DNA of 64,000 bases from Gongronella butleri. Taxonomy: Eukaryota > Mucoromycota > Mucoromycetes > Mucorales > Cunninghamellaceae. A program made the translations under genes and the position numbers. Below the pieces are notes generated by a model that ran no database searches, was not told the DNA's origin, and saw only the letters and a program-made list of their open reading frames with translations. Location: assembly GCA_025201375.1 (NCBI GenBank), contig JAIWZP010000012.1, positions 124,001 to 188,000 of the forward strand, written 5' to 3'. Shown one piece after another: positions 1 to 11,038 of the stretch; position 1 is the first letter of the stretch; the number at the start of each line of letters is the position of its first letter.

Positions 1-787
1 AGGAGGCGGCCTTGTTTTTGGCTGAGCGCTGGAGGACCTGCTGGACATGCTGGCGCGCGCGCAATTTCTCTTGACGATCCTTTTCCATAAGAACACTGCC
101 GGCAAGCATGCTGTGGAAGCTATAGTAGATGCCGACAAGGCCAGAGACAAACGCAAGCGCGACCACGGCCCAGAACGAATACCACTTTGCCTCGATGACA
201 TAAGCCGTCCATTGGGCAAGATTGGGCAATTGACGCGGGTAAGTCTTCATGAGCGTGACAATCAATGCATTCTCGGTGAGATCGATGAACACATTGACCA
301 AGATTATCCACAAGCCGGGGCGAATCTTGGCAGGCGCCTGAGAAAACGCCCAATGCACGAGCAACATCAGCGGCAAAGCGCGGAAAAGCACAAATCCAGA
401 GTCAAACAGCGACAGCGATTGATACGCCAGGCGCTGTTTCAGGCTGTAGCTGTCCAAAAAGTCATACACGGCGCGCCCCGTCAATGGATGATGGTACTCG
501 AGGATGTCCAGCGTCTCATTGCCGCCATTGTCAAGCGCAGGCGTCGGGTTCACCACCTAGAAAATAAGCAAAATGAGCAAAAATGACCAATTGGGCCGTA
601 GGGCGCGCAAAAAAAAAAAAAAAAAAAAAAACGAGAGAGAGAGAGGAAGCCGGTGGCTTACCGAGGCAAACTTGTACACACGATCCAAGCACATCTTGGT
701 CATCACAATCGAAAACACAATAAGACGAGGGTTCTTCAACGCCTCGCCCACCTGCTCTGAGAACTTGGGAAAAGGATCAAGACGCAT
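1..787 (-). CDS. Unrecognised multi-pass membrane protein, 3' end outside window
   Basis: Two exons are visible on the minus strand: 662-787, then 1-556, which is still open at the window edge. The intron has donor GTAAGC, a T23 run and acceptor CTAG, and the phase is 0. The start is the first ATG of the 42-residue first exon. At least 227 residues are seen. Hydrophobic segments lie at about residues 93-113, 122-145 and 168-187, after a soluble N-terminus. The visible end is rich in K, R and Q (EKDRQEKLRARQHVQQVLQ), as in a cytosolic tail. I do not recognise the family. The coding character is supported by the long open second exon and the clean splice sites, but no function can be given. Confidence 0.75.
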
Positions 788-2533
788 GATAGCCAACAAA
801 AAGAAACACGAGGAAGAGAGACCAAAAAACAACCGTTTCAGGCGCCTTTAATGCATTGTTAAAACCCCGCGCCCAACACAGAAAGTAAATTGCCCCAAAT
901 GCTTGTTTTTTCTGGCCATTATTGCGAATTCATGCAATGCACGGGAGTGCAGAAGCTTCTTTCAAATGCGCTGAAAAGCGAGAAGAGAGTGGATGCTGCT
1001 TCATAAGTTGGAGCGCGTCGGAACTGCGGTGACAAGGCGGGACACTCTTTTTTTTTTTTTTTTTGCATAATCGCAACAATCATCGCATCTTTTTGCTCTC
1101 GTGACCACGGTGCAAGTCACCTCCTGCTCGTTGCTTTCTAGCACGCCCACTAGGCCCCTGGTGCAATGCATAAAAAACAGTATTTATCTAAAATAACGTG
1201 AAATATCCAATATTTGTCATAAACTCTCGGGATGAGTCCTGCTGCCGCAAACTTTTCGCTCAAGATACGCGCGTCCGGCTAGCAAAGGACGTGTTAAGCA
1301 TTCATCCAAGGGTCGCGTCCTTGTGACGCGTAGTAGTGGGCGTTGGCCAAAATTAAATTTGGCCAGACTCTTGCAAGATATTGTGTCTTGGTGACTTGGA
1401 ACGAAAATATTTTGCGCACATTAGCCGTACTCACTCATGCGTACCAATGAAAACAAGTAAACACGTGTTATGAGTGACACACGACGCGATGAAAATGATT
1501 CAAGTGCCCACAACCTTCAATTTGACATTGATCATGTTACAATGACTCGAATGCGCTCAAATTTGTGTCAGCTGTCCTTCAGAGACATTGAAAGCACTAC
1601 GTCAAGTTTGACTATTAAAAAGTCCGTCCTTGAGAATTATTTGATCGAAAAATCAAACTCAACGATTGCATCAAGTCTAAAATCAAATCTACTGAATGCT
1701 CCAAAAATATTCACACCGCTGAATGCACGAGTCAACGGTCACCTGGAGTGAATTTGGAAGCATTTGAACAATTTGCTCAGGAATAGTGAAGACAAAACGT
1801 TATTTAAACGATAGTTCCGTCACAAATTGCGGGTCACACACTGGAGAGTCTCCGAAACGCGTCCTGCAGGATCAGGTGGGACCGAGAACGACATGGAGCT
1901 CTACTTATGCCAGGCGCATGGCCCAGGAGACGCATTACACGCAAATCACGATTTTGCCATGATTGAGCGCCAGAACCAAAATTGAAAAATGAGGTTCCCA
2001 GAAACTTGCCGAACTTCACCGTAAAAGGAAACGCATGGCAAAACCACGAAAGCGCCAAAAAAAGAACGCGATTCATCTGCTGTTTGACTAGCAATGGGCA
2101 ATTTTAGATTTAATTTTATACACGAATTGCGCAGGAAGAACGCGTCCACAGCGCTTTGCCGACGCGTCCACTGGCAAGAGAGAATCCAGGTGCATAAATA
2201 TTATCAGGAACAGACGCGTGTAACTCGACGCGTGACACGGTTTATCACGCGTCGAAAAATCTATATGATTTTGAACTCATGACAAAAATGCCAAAAATCA
2301 CCTTTTTCATTGATCACAGATGTACACGTATGTAGCAAGCCATGCTCTTTCTGATGAGCTGACTTTTATGGCGTTGCAGCCAATCCTTGTTGAGTTTGCT
2401 CTAGAGTGAAAATTCGCCATTTTTCGCGCGTAGGCACGAATTGACAACTTGAGGATTGACAGTGTATATGCAAAATGATTTATTTAGACGTATGAGATGG
2501 AATTGATTGATAATGATGGCCATTGGGTGGTGA
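788..2533. other. Intergenic region with degenerate repeat
   Basis: About 1.7 kb without a supported gene. It is AT-richer than the flanks, has a T run near 1050 and short open frames with no domain or splice support, and from about 1805 it carries copy A of the dispersed repeat R1. The left part is also the upstream region of the membrane-protein gene that starts at 787. Confidence 0.7.
1805..2290 (+). repeat. Dispersed repeat R1, copy A
   Basis: It aligns by eye over its whole length with copies near 30.5-31.1 kb, 15.03-15.4 kb and (reverse strand) 55.9-56.6 kb. Shared blocks in order are a CGCAAATCACGATTTTG-like block, ACCAAAATTGAAAAATG, CCACGAAAGCGCC with GACTAGCAATGGGCAATTTT, TCCACTGGCAAGAGAG, and a 3' block AGGAACAGACGCGTG ... 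GTTTATCACGCGTCGAAAA. Many substitutions separate the copies, so insertion is old. No open frame is conserved between copies. The element type is unknown. Confidence 0.75.
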
Positions 2534-3255
2534 CTAAAAGTCGTCTTGCCCGTAGGACGACTCTGCCTCGGCTTGCTTGGGGGCCGGCTTGTCACCTTGT
2601 GCTTTTTTTTGCTATAGAAATGAAAAGAGAATGAGACATGCGTGCCAATTAAGCCTTGTTTCCGGCAACTTACGCGCTCTTGAGTGAGTTTGTCGTTCTT
2701 TGTCTTGATCTTTTCCTTGCGCGCGTCGCTCCTGCCGCCACCGCCGGCGGTCAATTCGACGTTGATCTGTCTCTTTTTGAATGTGGTGCGATGGAAGGCG
2801 AGGGCCTTTTGCATATCTGCGGCCGTGGCCAATTCGACAAAGGCGAATCCTTTTGGTTTCTTGGTGACCTTGTCGGTCATGAGGCGCGCGGACACATTGT
2901 TGCCGACGGAGCCAAAGTGAGTGACTAGCTCGTCGACGGTGGTATCATAAGGCAAGTTGCCGACAAAGACAATGAAGCGCTGGCCCTCTTGTGGCTGTGA
3001 AGCTGCCTTGCCACGCGTGCCACGGCGCCGCTTTTGCTTGGGCTTGGCCTCCTGGCCCTCGTCGTCAGGCTGCTGCGGCACGTCCACCTTGATCGCTTCG
3101 GCAGATCGCTTCTTTCCCACCTTTTCTTCTACTTTCTTGGTTTCCGGCACGAGATCCGACTCGGGCACCGCGTTTTCCTCGGTGATCAGGTTCTTCTTCT
3201 TGTCACGGAACGCTTGCGCCTTTTTTTCCTTCTTGGTCAGCTTCTTGTCGCCCAT
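2534..3255 (-). CDS. NOP6: Nop6-like nucleolar RNA-binding protein (RRM)
   Basis: Exons 2674-3255 and 2534-2611, with one phase-0 intron, give 219 residues. The N-terminus (GDKKLTKKEKKAQAFRDKK) is lysine-rich and matches the start of yeast Nop6. It is followed by a basic stretch (KPKQKRRRGTRGK) and one RRM at about residues 92-168, with RNP2 FIVFVGNLPY and RNP1 KGFAFVEL. The RRM ends in INVELTAGGGG, also a Nop6 hallmark. In yeast Nop6 is a ribosome-biogenesis factor that binds early 90S pre-rRNA. The short last exon encodes an acidic tail ending in DDF. The gene is divergent from SURF1, and the two start codons are only about 200 bases apart across a poly-pyrimidine-rich promoter. Confidence 0.9.
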
Positions 3256-3457
3256 GGTTCAAAAGAAAAAATTAAAAAAAAAAAAAAGAGAGAGGACAGA
3301 GAAAAAAAAAAAAGGCGGGGCTTTTTTTGCACCTTTTTTTTTTTCCCAATTCTTCATTTGGCGGCTTTTGTCAGCCAGGGAGCGGGGGTTCTTTTTCAAT
3401 TTCTTTTCCCTGCTTTTGTTTCCTGTTTTTTCACCCTTTTTTTCCCTCCCCCTCGAG

Positions 3458-4518
3458 ATGCTTTTACGGCCACTGTCTGTTCTTCCTCGCGCGCGTGTCG
3501 CGTCCACATGCTTTCGACGCGCTATGAGCACGGAAGCCAAAGCTACGTACCAGCCAAAGAAGCGCCAATTCGGGTTTGGCACCGCTTTGCTTTGCACCAT
3601 CCCGTTTGTCACCTTTGGTCTCGGCACCTGGCAGGTCCAGCGCCTGCGCTGGAAGCACAATCTCATTGAGCGCCTCGAGGAGCGCATGTACATGGATCCC
3701 GTGCCATTGCCCAGGCGCATCAGGTAAAAAAAAAAATAAAAAAAAAATGGCATGAAAATGGACCAATTTATCGATTTTTTTTAGTGCGACGACGATGGAC
3801 GACTATGAATACCGCCGTGTCGTGGTCGAAGGCACGTTCCAGCACGACCAAGAGATGCTTGTTGGCCCGCGCACGCGAGGTGATGGCGTCGTAGGCTATT
3901 TTTTGGTAACCCCCCTTATTCGCGAGGATGGCTCGCGCATTTTGGTCAAGCGCGGCTGGGTGTCCAATGCCAAGAAAGACGCTGCCACCCGTCCAGATAG
4001 CCAAGATCGTGCACCAGTCCAGGTCGAGGGCTTGCTGCGTCTCACTGAGCAGGTAAAAAAAAGCAAAAGAAAAAATCCACGCGTCACGGATGCGAATTGA
4101 CATTTCTTTTGTTGCATTTAGCCCAATTCGTTTACCCCTGATAATGAGCCTGACAACAATCAATGGTACTGGATCGACCTGGACACCATGGCTAACCTGA
4201 CCTACTCACAGCCACTGCTCGTTGAGAGCGTCAATGGTAAAATAGAGGCTTTGGATGACGTGTCGCGTCGTGTCGCGTCATGTCACGCGATCTTTTTTAT
4301 TCGTGGCTCACTCGTTTTTCTTTTTAGACAAGCCGTCGTACCATGACAAGATGCTGATTGATCGTGGTATTCCCATTGGCCGGTCACCTGTGGTGGAGGT
4401 GCGCAACAGCCATTTGCAATACATCATCACCTGGTACTCGCTGACGGCCGCGACGACAGCCATGCTCTGGATGCTCTTGCGGCGAAGGTCCTATCCTGTG
4501 AAAATCAAGCGCCTATAG
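3458..4518 (+). CDS. SURF1: SURF1/Shy1 cytochrome c oxidase assembly factor
   Basis: Four exons: 3458-3723, 3785-4052, 4122-4236 and 4328-4518. They encode 279 residues, close to the usual SURF1 length. An N-terminal Arg/Ser-rich presequence precedes the first membrane helix (about residues 38-58, ending GLGTWQVQRLRWK, the family N-terminal signature). The intermembrane-space core has RILVKRGWV and ends in the family motif NSHLQYIITWYSLT, which opens the second membrane helix. SURF1 acts in the mitochondrial inner membrane in haem delivery and early assembly of Cox1. All introns are 60-90 bases and the phases agree. A polyadenylation-like AATAAA follows the stop. Confidence 0.95.
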
Positions 4519-4967
4519 ATAGAAAATAAAACAAGAACAACCCCCTTTAGATTTTTTTTCGCTGTGTTTGGCCTTTTGATCACGATTGCAATTGATCATG
4601 ATTGCATCTGGTCCCTTACTCCTGCTCCCGTACGACGTGCCACCAGATGACCTGCTTTGTTTGTTACCATGATGCAGGTCTGTGCCAATTGCACTCCCAC
4701 ACGCCGGGATTCCTCCCATTTGCCTGAAAATCAAAAAAGACAAATTTACAAAATGCAAAAAGCGACACGGTCGGCATGGGATCATGAGATTGTTTTATTT
4801 TTGCTGAAAAGATGCATGAGAAAAAGTGGATGGAGATTGTGTACAGGTGGAAAAGAGTGGAGACAGACAGAAAGAATAAAATAGGACTATGTATACAGAT
4901 GGGGGGGGGTGAAAGAAACGGACCAAAGCCGTCTCCTTTTTGAAAAAAAGAAAAAAAAAAGAGAGAA
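4519..4967. other. Convergent intergenic region
   Basis: It lies between the stop codons of SURF1 (+) and the bZIP gene (-). It holds the presumed 3' UTRs of both, including AATAAA-like words and a G9 run near 4903. I see nothing else in it. Confidence 0.6.
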
Positions 4968-5718
4968 TCATGGCTGCTTGTTCTTCTCAAGGAGTAGATC
5001 CCTTAGGAACTTGACCTCGATTTCCAGCTCGTTGACGCGATTTTGCAAGGCATCGGCCTTGTCGGTCATTTCTTGTACTGTTTGAGCCATTGCCTGTTCC
5101 TTCATCTTCTTCTTCATGCGGAAGCGCGCAGAGGCCGCTGTGTTGCGTCGTCGTTTTTCGTCATCGGGCGTGGCATCGTCGTCCTGCAACTCTGGCGCAG
5201 GGCGCTTCTTGCTGCTCAATGGCTTCACAGCGGGTATCGTGGGCGTCGTTGCGGTGGTAGCGTCGCCTGTCGATGGCTTGGGCAACAGCAGGCGGCCCGT
5301 CTTGTTGTTATTGTTGTTGATAGTGGTGGGCAAACCGATGGCCGTCGGCGCAATCGTTGCCTTTTCGTGTGTCTGTGGCTGTGCAGGCTGCAAAGAGCCG
5401 ATGTCCATGTCCAAATATTGCGCAAAGTGATCCAAATCAAGCGGCTTGTCGTCCAAAATCCCCTGACCTGGTGTCACATCATACGTGAATTTGGCATTGG
5501 TCTATCAAAATTACAAAATCAAAAAAAAAAAAAGGGTGAGTCATAACTAGTTTTTTTTTTTTTTATGTCGTTTGCCCAGGGGCGTGTGAGGGTGCCTGGC
5601 TTGCAAAACGTACCCAAAGGGCCAAGTCGGCGTCGAGTTGCTCGTCTTTCATAAGCGAAGTTGGCTCGGTGGTCTCAAGGACAAGCGAGTCCAAGGCGGT
5701 CATGTACGGAAAGGACAT
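4968..5718 (-). CDS. bZIP transcription factor, Met4/Cys3-like basic region
   Basis: Exons 5614-5718 and 4968-5501 give 212 residues. The intron has donor GTACGT and acceptor ATAG, phase 0. The N-terminal half is acidic and hydrophobic (likely activation domain), the middle is Ala/Thr/Pro-rich, and the C-terminus is a bZIP domain at about residues 147-208. The basic region RRRNTAASARFRMKKKMKEQ carries the NTAASARFR signature shared by fungal sulfur regulators of the Met4/Cys3/MetR group and by related zip factors. The zipper follows as LQNRVNELEIEVKFLRDLL. A role in sulfur or amino-acid metabolism is plausible from the basic region but is an inference. Confidence 0.88.
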
Positions 5719-6505
5719 TGTATTATGCGTGCGGGCGTATCGTGCAGAATAAAATTGAGAGAAAGACAAGGAAGAAAAAAGAATGCACAAACGGAAAAGA
5801 GAAACAACATTAAAAATGGTAAGATTTGTCATCCGGTGGCGATGACAAATGCAGCCAATGCCCGTTCACCTCGCCTCCATGTCCATATCTTTGGCCAATC
5901 ACGGATCTTGCTAAAAAAGCACCGCAAAAAGCCCGTGATCCCAAACAACACTCACCCCAGATTCTTTTCCACCCGGACCTATGAAAAAATAGTGCGCGCC
6001 CGGTCGCCAAGGATCCGCCTAAAATCCTTTCATGGAGCAATTAGACAAGTTAGCAATTGTATTGAATCGCAAAAAAATAAAAAAAAAATAAAAAAAAATA
6101 AAAAAAATAAAAAGACGCCTGCAAAGCCTCCCTTTTGATGAGTAATGCAAGCGCTGCAATGTCATGGTGACACACATCACAAAAGGGGTGGCGTCACCTT
6201 ACCAATATGGCGCATCCGGCAGCGGGGAAAAGAGCCAAGCATCCGGGAAACATGGCCCAACCCCCAGTCAAGGCTGGGCAAATCGGCCAATGAGTGGGGA
6301 TTAAAAAATCTCATTCGGAATTGTCTGACACACTGTTGATTTTTGCTGCAAAATGTGACAGGTTGGCTATGTACAATGCATCCGCTTTTACAAGTGCAAT
6401 GCACGACCGCAAAGGGCAAGTGGGGTTCTGTCCAGCACAACAAGCAAGCGGCAAGGATAGCAAAATAAAGCTTTTGTGATTCATTGGGAACTTGCAAAAA
6501 GTCGT

Positions 6506-6538
<33 letters not shown>

Positions 6539-6735
6539 AGGCACAGTGGTTGCTAACTAGCAGCGGGGAGCTCCCGGGTTTGCATGACATGGACGTAATT
6601 GAGGTGCGCGCCGCCCATCAACGTTTTATTTTTGCCATTGCACGCGATTTTGGGCATTTTGAAAAGTGAATTTCTTTATTTCAACAACGAAAATGAATAA
6701 AAATACACAAAACAACCATGGTCCAGGACACACGC
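5719..6735. other. Intergenic region, bZIP upstream and TRIC 3' side
   Basis: No gene is supported in this kilobase. It has an imperfect (AAAAAATA)n stretch at about 6070-6112 and an A30 tract at 6507-6536. Open frames here are short, and several are only translations of the poly(A/T) tract. Confidence 0.6.
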
Positions 6736-7804
6736 TCACGAGGACTTCTTTTCATCCGTGACGGTGGGCTTGGGCTGCTCTTGTTCGGCAGCATCTTGCT
6801 GGCGCGCGGTCTGCTGGAAGACATACGACTTGTAAATGAGCCCGGAGGACATGATCACCGCCGTCCACGCCTGCGCCTCTGTCGACGAGAACACGGGCGC
6901 GCCGAGCAGCTCGCATAGATCCGCGTTTGTTGACACAAGATAGAACACGGTCGCCAAAAAGCTCGTTTTCAGGTCAATCGTCGGGGTATGCAAGAATCGC
7001 GGCGTGCTAAACGTCCAATGCTCCTGCGTCAGCTTGAACATGTCTGGTGGCGTGCAAAAAGAACGCGTCAGGGAGCCTTTTAATCTCACACACCGCACAA
7101 TCTCCTCTTTTTCTTTCGTTTTTTTGTGCGTTTACCGATCCAAAAGCCGCCGCCTGCGCCAGCGAGCGTGCCGCAGATGAGTTTGGCGACGTATTTATCG
7201 GCGCCGAGCAGTGGATTTTGCGACACTCCCTCAACACCAATTCGGATCACCGCGAAATTGCGCAAAATGCCATCCGCAATGGTCAGCACCTGCGTGGCCA
7301 ATGGAATCGAGAACACATATTGCAAAAAATTGTAAAAATAGTCGTTTGAGAACATGAGCCAATACGTCGATCTGCATGAGAATGAAAAGAGGTGAGGATC
7401 AATGGCCCATTTTTTTTGCATTTTGAGAGCGTGACGTAGTCACACGGGCCTCCCGTGAGGCATTGGCCCGTGCAATATGCGCGCGCAAACGCACCATGAA
7501 CAGTAACATCGCATTACCCATAGATACCAAAGTAGCGATTGGACTTGAGGATGCCCAAGGGCTCGCCGCGCAAGATGGCCACGGTCGAACCACCACCAGC
7601 AGACATGACAATGGTTGCCAGGAAGCCCTGGCCCCAGCCGATATTGGCGTGCGACTGGCGCAACGCGGACCGATACGCAAAATTGATAAGCACAGCGTGC
7701 ACAAGCTCGAGTACGGGCAACGAAATGCCCAGCTGAGGAATGTCCACCGTCAGAGCTGCAAGGCCAAACACCAGAGACACTAGTTCGTCAGTAAGAGTCG
7801 CCAT
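6736..7804 (-). CDS. TRIC-type intracellular monovalent cation channel
   Basis: Exons 7518-7804, 7136-7371 and 6736-7043 encode 276 residues, near the 270-300 of TRIC proteins. The sequence follows the TRIC order: N-terminal helices, a first small-residue motif MSAGGGSTVAILRGEPLG at about residues 68-85, then YWLMFSNDYFYNFLQ, AVIRIGVEGV, and the second motif KYVAKLICGTLAGAGGGFW at about 156-174, followed by two more helices and a charged tail (QDAAEQEQPKPTV). In animals TRIC channels sit in the ER/SR and carry K+ counter-flow during Ca2+ release; fungal relatives are poorly studied. An upstream in-frame ATG (7822) exists; I chose 7804 because the helix-1 region begins there. Confidence 0.85.
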
Positions 7805-8484
7805 GAAAGAGAGAGAAACCAAAAAAAAAAAAAAAGGAGGTACGTGAAAGAAAAGGCGAGAAAGAATAAAAAAAAGGTGCGAACGAGATTCAGGGGGTTC
7901 AAACTCCGCAACAATAAGATGCCAATCGCGTCATTGCATCTCAAATGACCCGCCATAGACAAGCCTGCAACAAATTCATTGTCACACGATTGCATTGAAA
8001 GATGGAAAAGCGTGAAAAGAACCAGCACACCCAGTCGTCATTCATCACGCTTTTTGGATTTTACTTGCAATCATCGACGCACCCGGCCTTGCTGATGTCC
8101 GTAAAGCGCCACTCTTGTAGTGCAGTTGATACGATTGGCAGAAAAAATGACTTAAAAAGCAAGATAAAGCACCGGAGACAATGAAAAACTGACCGAAAGC
8201 AAGTGATTCCCGCTTCCAGCGAACCTGAATGCCATCCAATTCAATGATTTCCGGATGGATACGGTTGAATTCCTTGCCGAGGTGGTAGAAATGGCGAGGC
8301 GTTCCGCCGCGAGGGCGGGGACTTGAGTTTTTGACGCGTAGTGAAATTCAAAAAGCGAAGCAGATCAGCATTGTGGGCATTTGTTTTCCTTTTTTTTACG
8401 GTTTCACACCAAATATTGAAAATAAAGCATGAACAAAAGACTTTGTTCTTCTTTTTTTTATTGTTTTACTGTTCTTGTTTTGCC
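7805..8484. promoter_or_regulatory. Divergent upstream region of TRIC (-) and CCP1 (+)
   Basis: About 680 bases separate the two start codons. It should hold both promoters. It also holds a pair of exon-like segments on the minus strand (described separately). No TATA box was recognised at a sensible distance. Confidence 0.45.
8061..8321 (-). pseudogene. Orphan exon-like segments, possible gene remnant
   Basis: On the minus strand, 8194-8321 reads as protein-like sequence (TPRHFYHLGKEFNRIH, then ELDGIQVRWKRESLAF) and ends at a donor-like GTCAGT. An acceptor about 80 bases on could join it in frame to EWRFTDISKAGCVDDCK, which ends at TAA or at another donor-like GTAAAA. No start codon connects to it: an in-frame TGA lies just upstream and the CCP1 coding region begins beyond. 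I do not recognise the protein. It may be a decayed gene or coincidence. Confidence 0.25.
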
Positions 8485-9872
8485 ATGACCCGACTCTTTC
8501 AAGCAATCCAGCGCGCACGCCCCGCAATTTGTGCTTCCTCTTATTCGGCTATAGCGGCGCAGACCAAGCGCCAATTCAGTGCCCGCTCTAGCATGCATTC
8601 ACGCAGCCGGCAGCCGCACCAGGTGCTGCTTGGTGTCGTGGCCGCCGGCGGCGCGCTGGCACTGGTGTGGCATCAGCAGCAGAAAAATGTCGTTCACCTC
8701 GAGGCAAAATCAGCCATTGACTACCAAAAGGTCTACAATGACATCGCAAACCTGCTGGATCGCGACTCTGAGTAAAACAACCACACACGCACAAAAAAAA
8801 AAAAAAAAAAAGGTGCCGAGGGCGGATCTCACCCGTCATTTTCTTTTTTAATTTTTAAAGCTATGATGACGGCAGCTATGGCCCACTGTTCTTACGCCTG
8901 GCATGGCACATGAGCGGCACGTTCTCCAACAAGACCAAAAATGGGGGTTCGCATTATGGCACCATGCGTAAATTTGAAAAGCTGACGGATTTGCGCAAAA
9001 AGCAGCAGCAAAAATGACACAATTTCTTCCGCAGGTTATGACAAGGAAATATATCGCAACAGCAACATTGGTCTGGACATTGCGCGCGAGCTGCTGGACA
9101 AGGAGATCAAGACAAAATATCCTGATATTTCCACCGGCGACTTGTACACGCTTGCTGGCGTGGTGGCTGTGCAAGAGCTCGGTGGTCCCGACATTCCGTG
9201 GCGCCCTGGTCGCGTCGACGGCGGTGAGGATAAGCTCGTCGAGGATGGACGCTTGCCCAATGCTGACCTTGGTCCTGATCACGTTCGCGACGTGTTTTAC
9301 CGGATGGACTTTGATGACGAAGAGATCGCCGCGCTCCTTGGCGGTCACGTGCTGGGCCGATGCCACAAGGACCGTCTAGGCTATGATGGGTGCGTAAAAA
9401 CATGACCGGAAATATGATTGAAAAGGTGCCGCTGTGTCTCATTGTGATTTTTTTTGTTTTTTATTTGTGGACGCAGCCCATGGACTGAAGGTCGTACCAT
9501 CTTTGACAACAGCTACTACACGACTTTGCTGGAACGCACGTGGCTGGCCAAGACCTTGTCAACTGGCAAGCATCAATTTTATGACAAGGTAAGAAATACC
9601 TCTTTTCAGTTCCAAAAGATAATATGACATGATTGTCGACTCATTGTTTTTTAATTTTTTACGCGCTGCAGGAGACCGGTGAACTGATGATGCTGCCTTC
9701 GGAGATCGCCATGCTCAAGGACCCCACGTTTAAAAAGCACTTTGAAATATTTGCCAAGGATCAAGACAAATTTTTCAAAGTGTTTTCCAAAGCTCTTGTA
9801 AAATTGTTTGAGAATGGTGTGCCGTTCAAGAGCGACGAGAAGGTTTACGTTTTTAAGCGTGTCAATGAATAA
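8485..9872 (+). CDS. CCP1: Mitochondrial cytochrome c peroxidase
   Basis: Five exons: 8485-8771, 8861-8967, 9035-9389, 9477-9588 and 9672-9872. They give 353 residues, matching yeast Ccp1 (361 with presequence). The N-terminus has an Arg/Ser-rich presequence and a hydrophobic stretch (about 50-63), as in the bipartite intermembrane-space signal. Catalytic distal residues are Arg108, Trp111 and His112 (LRLAWHMSG). The proximal haem ligand is His236 (GGHVLGRCH). Trp252 (DGPW), 16 residues later, is the radical-forming Trp191 of yeast Ccp1. The enzyme reduces H2O2 with electrons from cytochrome c. The exon 3 donor GTGCGT was chosen over the nearby GTAAAA because only it keeps the GYDGPW frame. 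Confidence 0.96.
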
Positions 9873-11038
9873 AACGACGTGAGCGTGGTGGTGTTTTTTT
9901 TTATGTTCTTAGTTTTGATCGCGATGTCCACCCCTGATAGCGCATCGTTCCCTTTAAGGCAGCCTATCGACGCGTAAGTCATCTCAAATAAGAATGGTGC
10001 CAGTTTCACCACGATCCACGAAGTATTTCGAGATCCAGTGCTGAAATTGTAAAAATAATGAAATTCAGATTCATCTGCGTAATGATCCGGTCGACGTCCT
10101 GTTTTTACTACTGTATCTCATATTAGGAAACCAAAAAATCATGTCGGCCAGAAGTAGACACTCAAGCGAGAGACGCGCCCACGCATCTATCTTCGCTCAA
10201 ATTAGCACCATGAAGGGCTACGACATTGCTATGTGACGCCGCTTGGAACAATGTTGCTCACTTGGCCCTCAATGGCCTTTTCTGACCTTTTTTGGCCTCT
10301 GCTGAATCTCGCTGAGCCTCGCGGTCCATGAGAAACTTCAAATTTGCGTTTTTTGAATTTTAGTGCCTGTTTTCTGATTCTGTTCTCCCAGCAGAAGGAG
10401 TTGCATCGGTTGGCCCGTCTTAGGAGTCATCATTTTGTCGCTTATAGAAGGCGATTTCACACGTTGAAAAGACCTTGAATAGAAAGAAAAAAAACCGACT
10501 TCGACTTTTCAGCGTGTGTCGGCTCATCAAGGTAGCAAGGACATCTGCTTTTGGGATCAGAGCCAAGAGAATCAATTTGCCATCCCGTTCCGTGTCGCAT
10601 TACCGTGAAATAAATTGCATCTTTTTCCGCTGTCTTGAATCTTTTTTAAATCCTTTTGCTTGGCAATGACTTTTTTTTGGCCACTGAATCGCCAATTGAA
10701 CGGCATATCAGGGCGACAAGGTGTGCCAGGGACAGCATGGACTGCGTTCCCCACAGAGAAGTTTGATTTGCAAAGCGTATATTTGTTTGGACTGCCAAAA
10801 AGGGGGTGTCACAAACGAAATGCTCTCAGCTTTCTAATTTTCCACGTATGGAAGTTGACCTGCCAAGAGCTTATGCAGACCGGACCTAAAAATGGCCACA
10901 GTTCTCCTTAATTTCTGCACTTGATCTTTCTGGTCTCGTTGTGTTCCCTTCTCTTTTTTTTTCTTTCTTTCTTTCTCTCTTTTTTTTTTTTTTACACTCG
11001 TCTTTTGTTGCCACTTCTCGTGCATACGTGAAAGAAGG
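9873..11038. other. Intergenic region, no gene supported
   Basis: 1.17 kb between CCP1 and the CAP59-like gene. It is AT-rich, with no conserved open frame. Near 10140-10240 and 10440-10600 there are short stretches reminiscent of the R1 repeat words (GAGACGCGCCCACG, ATCTGCTTTTGGGATCAGA), but I could not align them over any length. A polypyrimidine tract at about 10950-10992 lies just upstream of the next gene. Confidence 0.5.

Noticed and set aside
1470..1751. 93-codon plus-strand open frame in AT-rich sequence
   Set aside because: No homologous frame in other repeat copies, no splice or promoter support, and composition typical of random AT-rich DNA.
7885..7915. B-box-like GGTTCAAACTCC
   Set aside because: No paired T-stem, no A box at the right distance, no cloverleaf.
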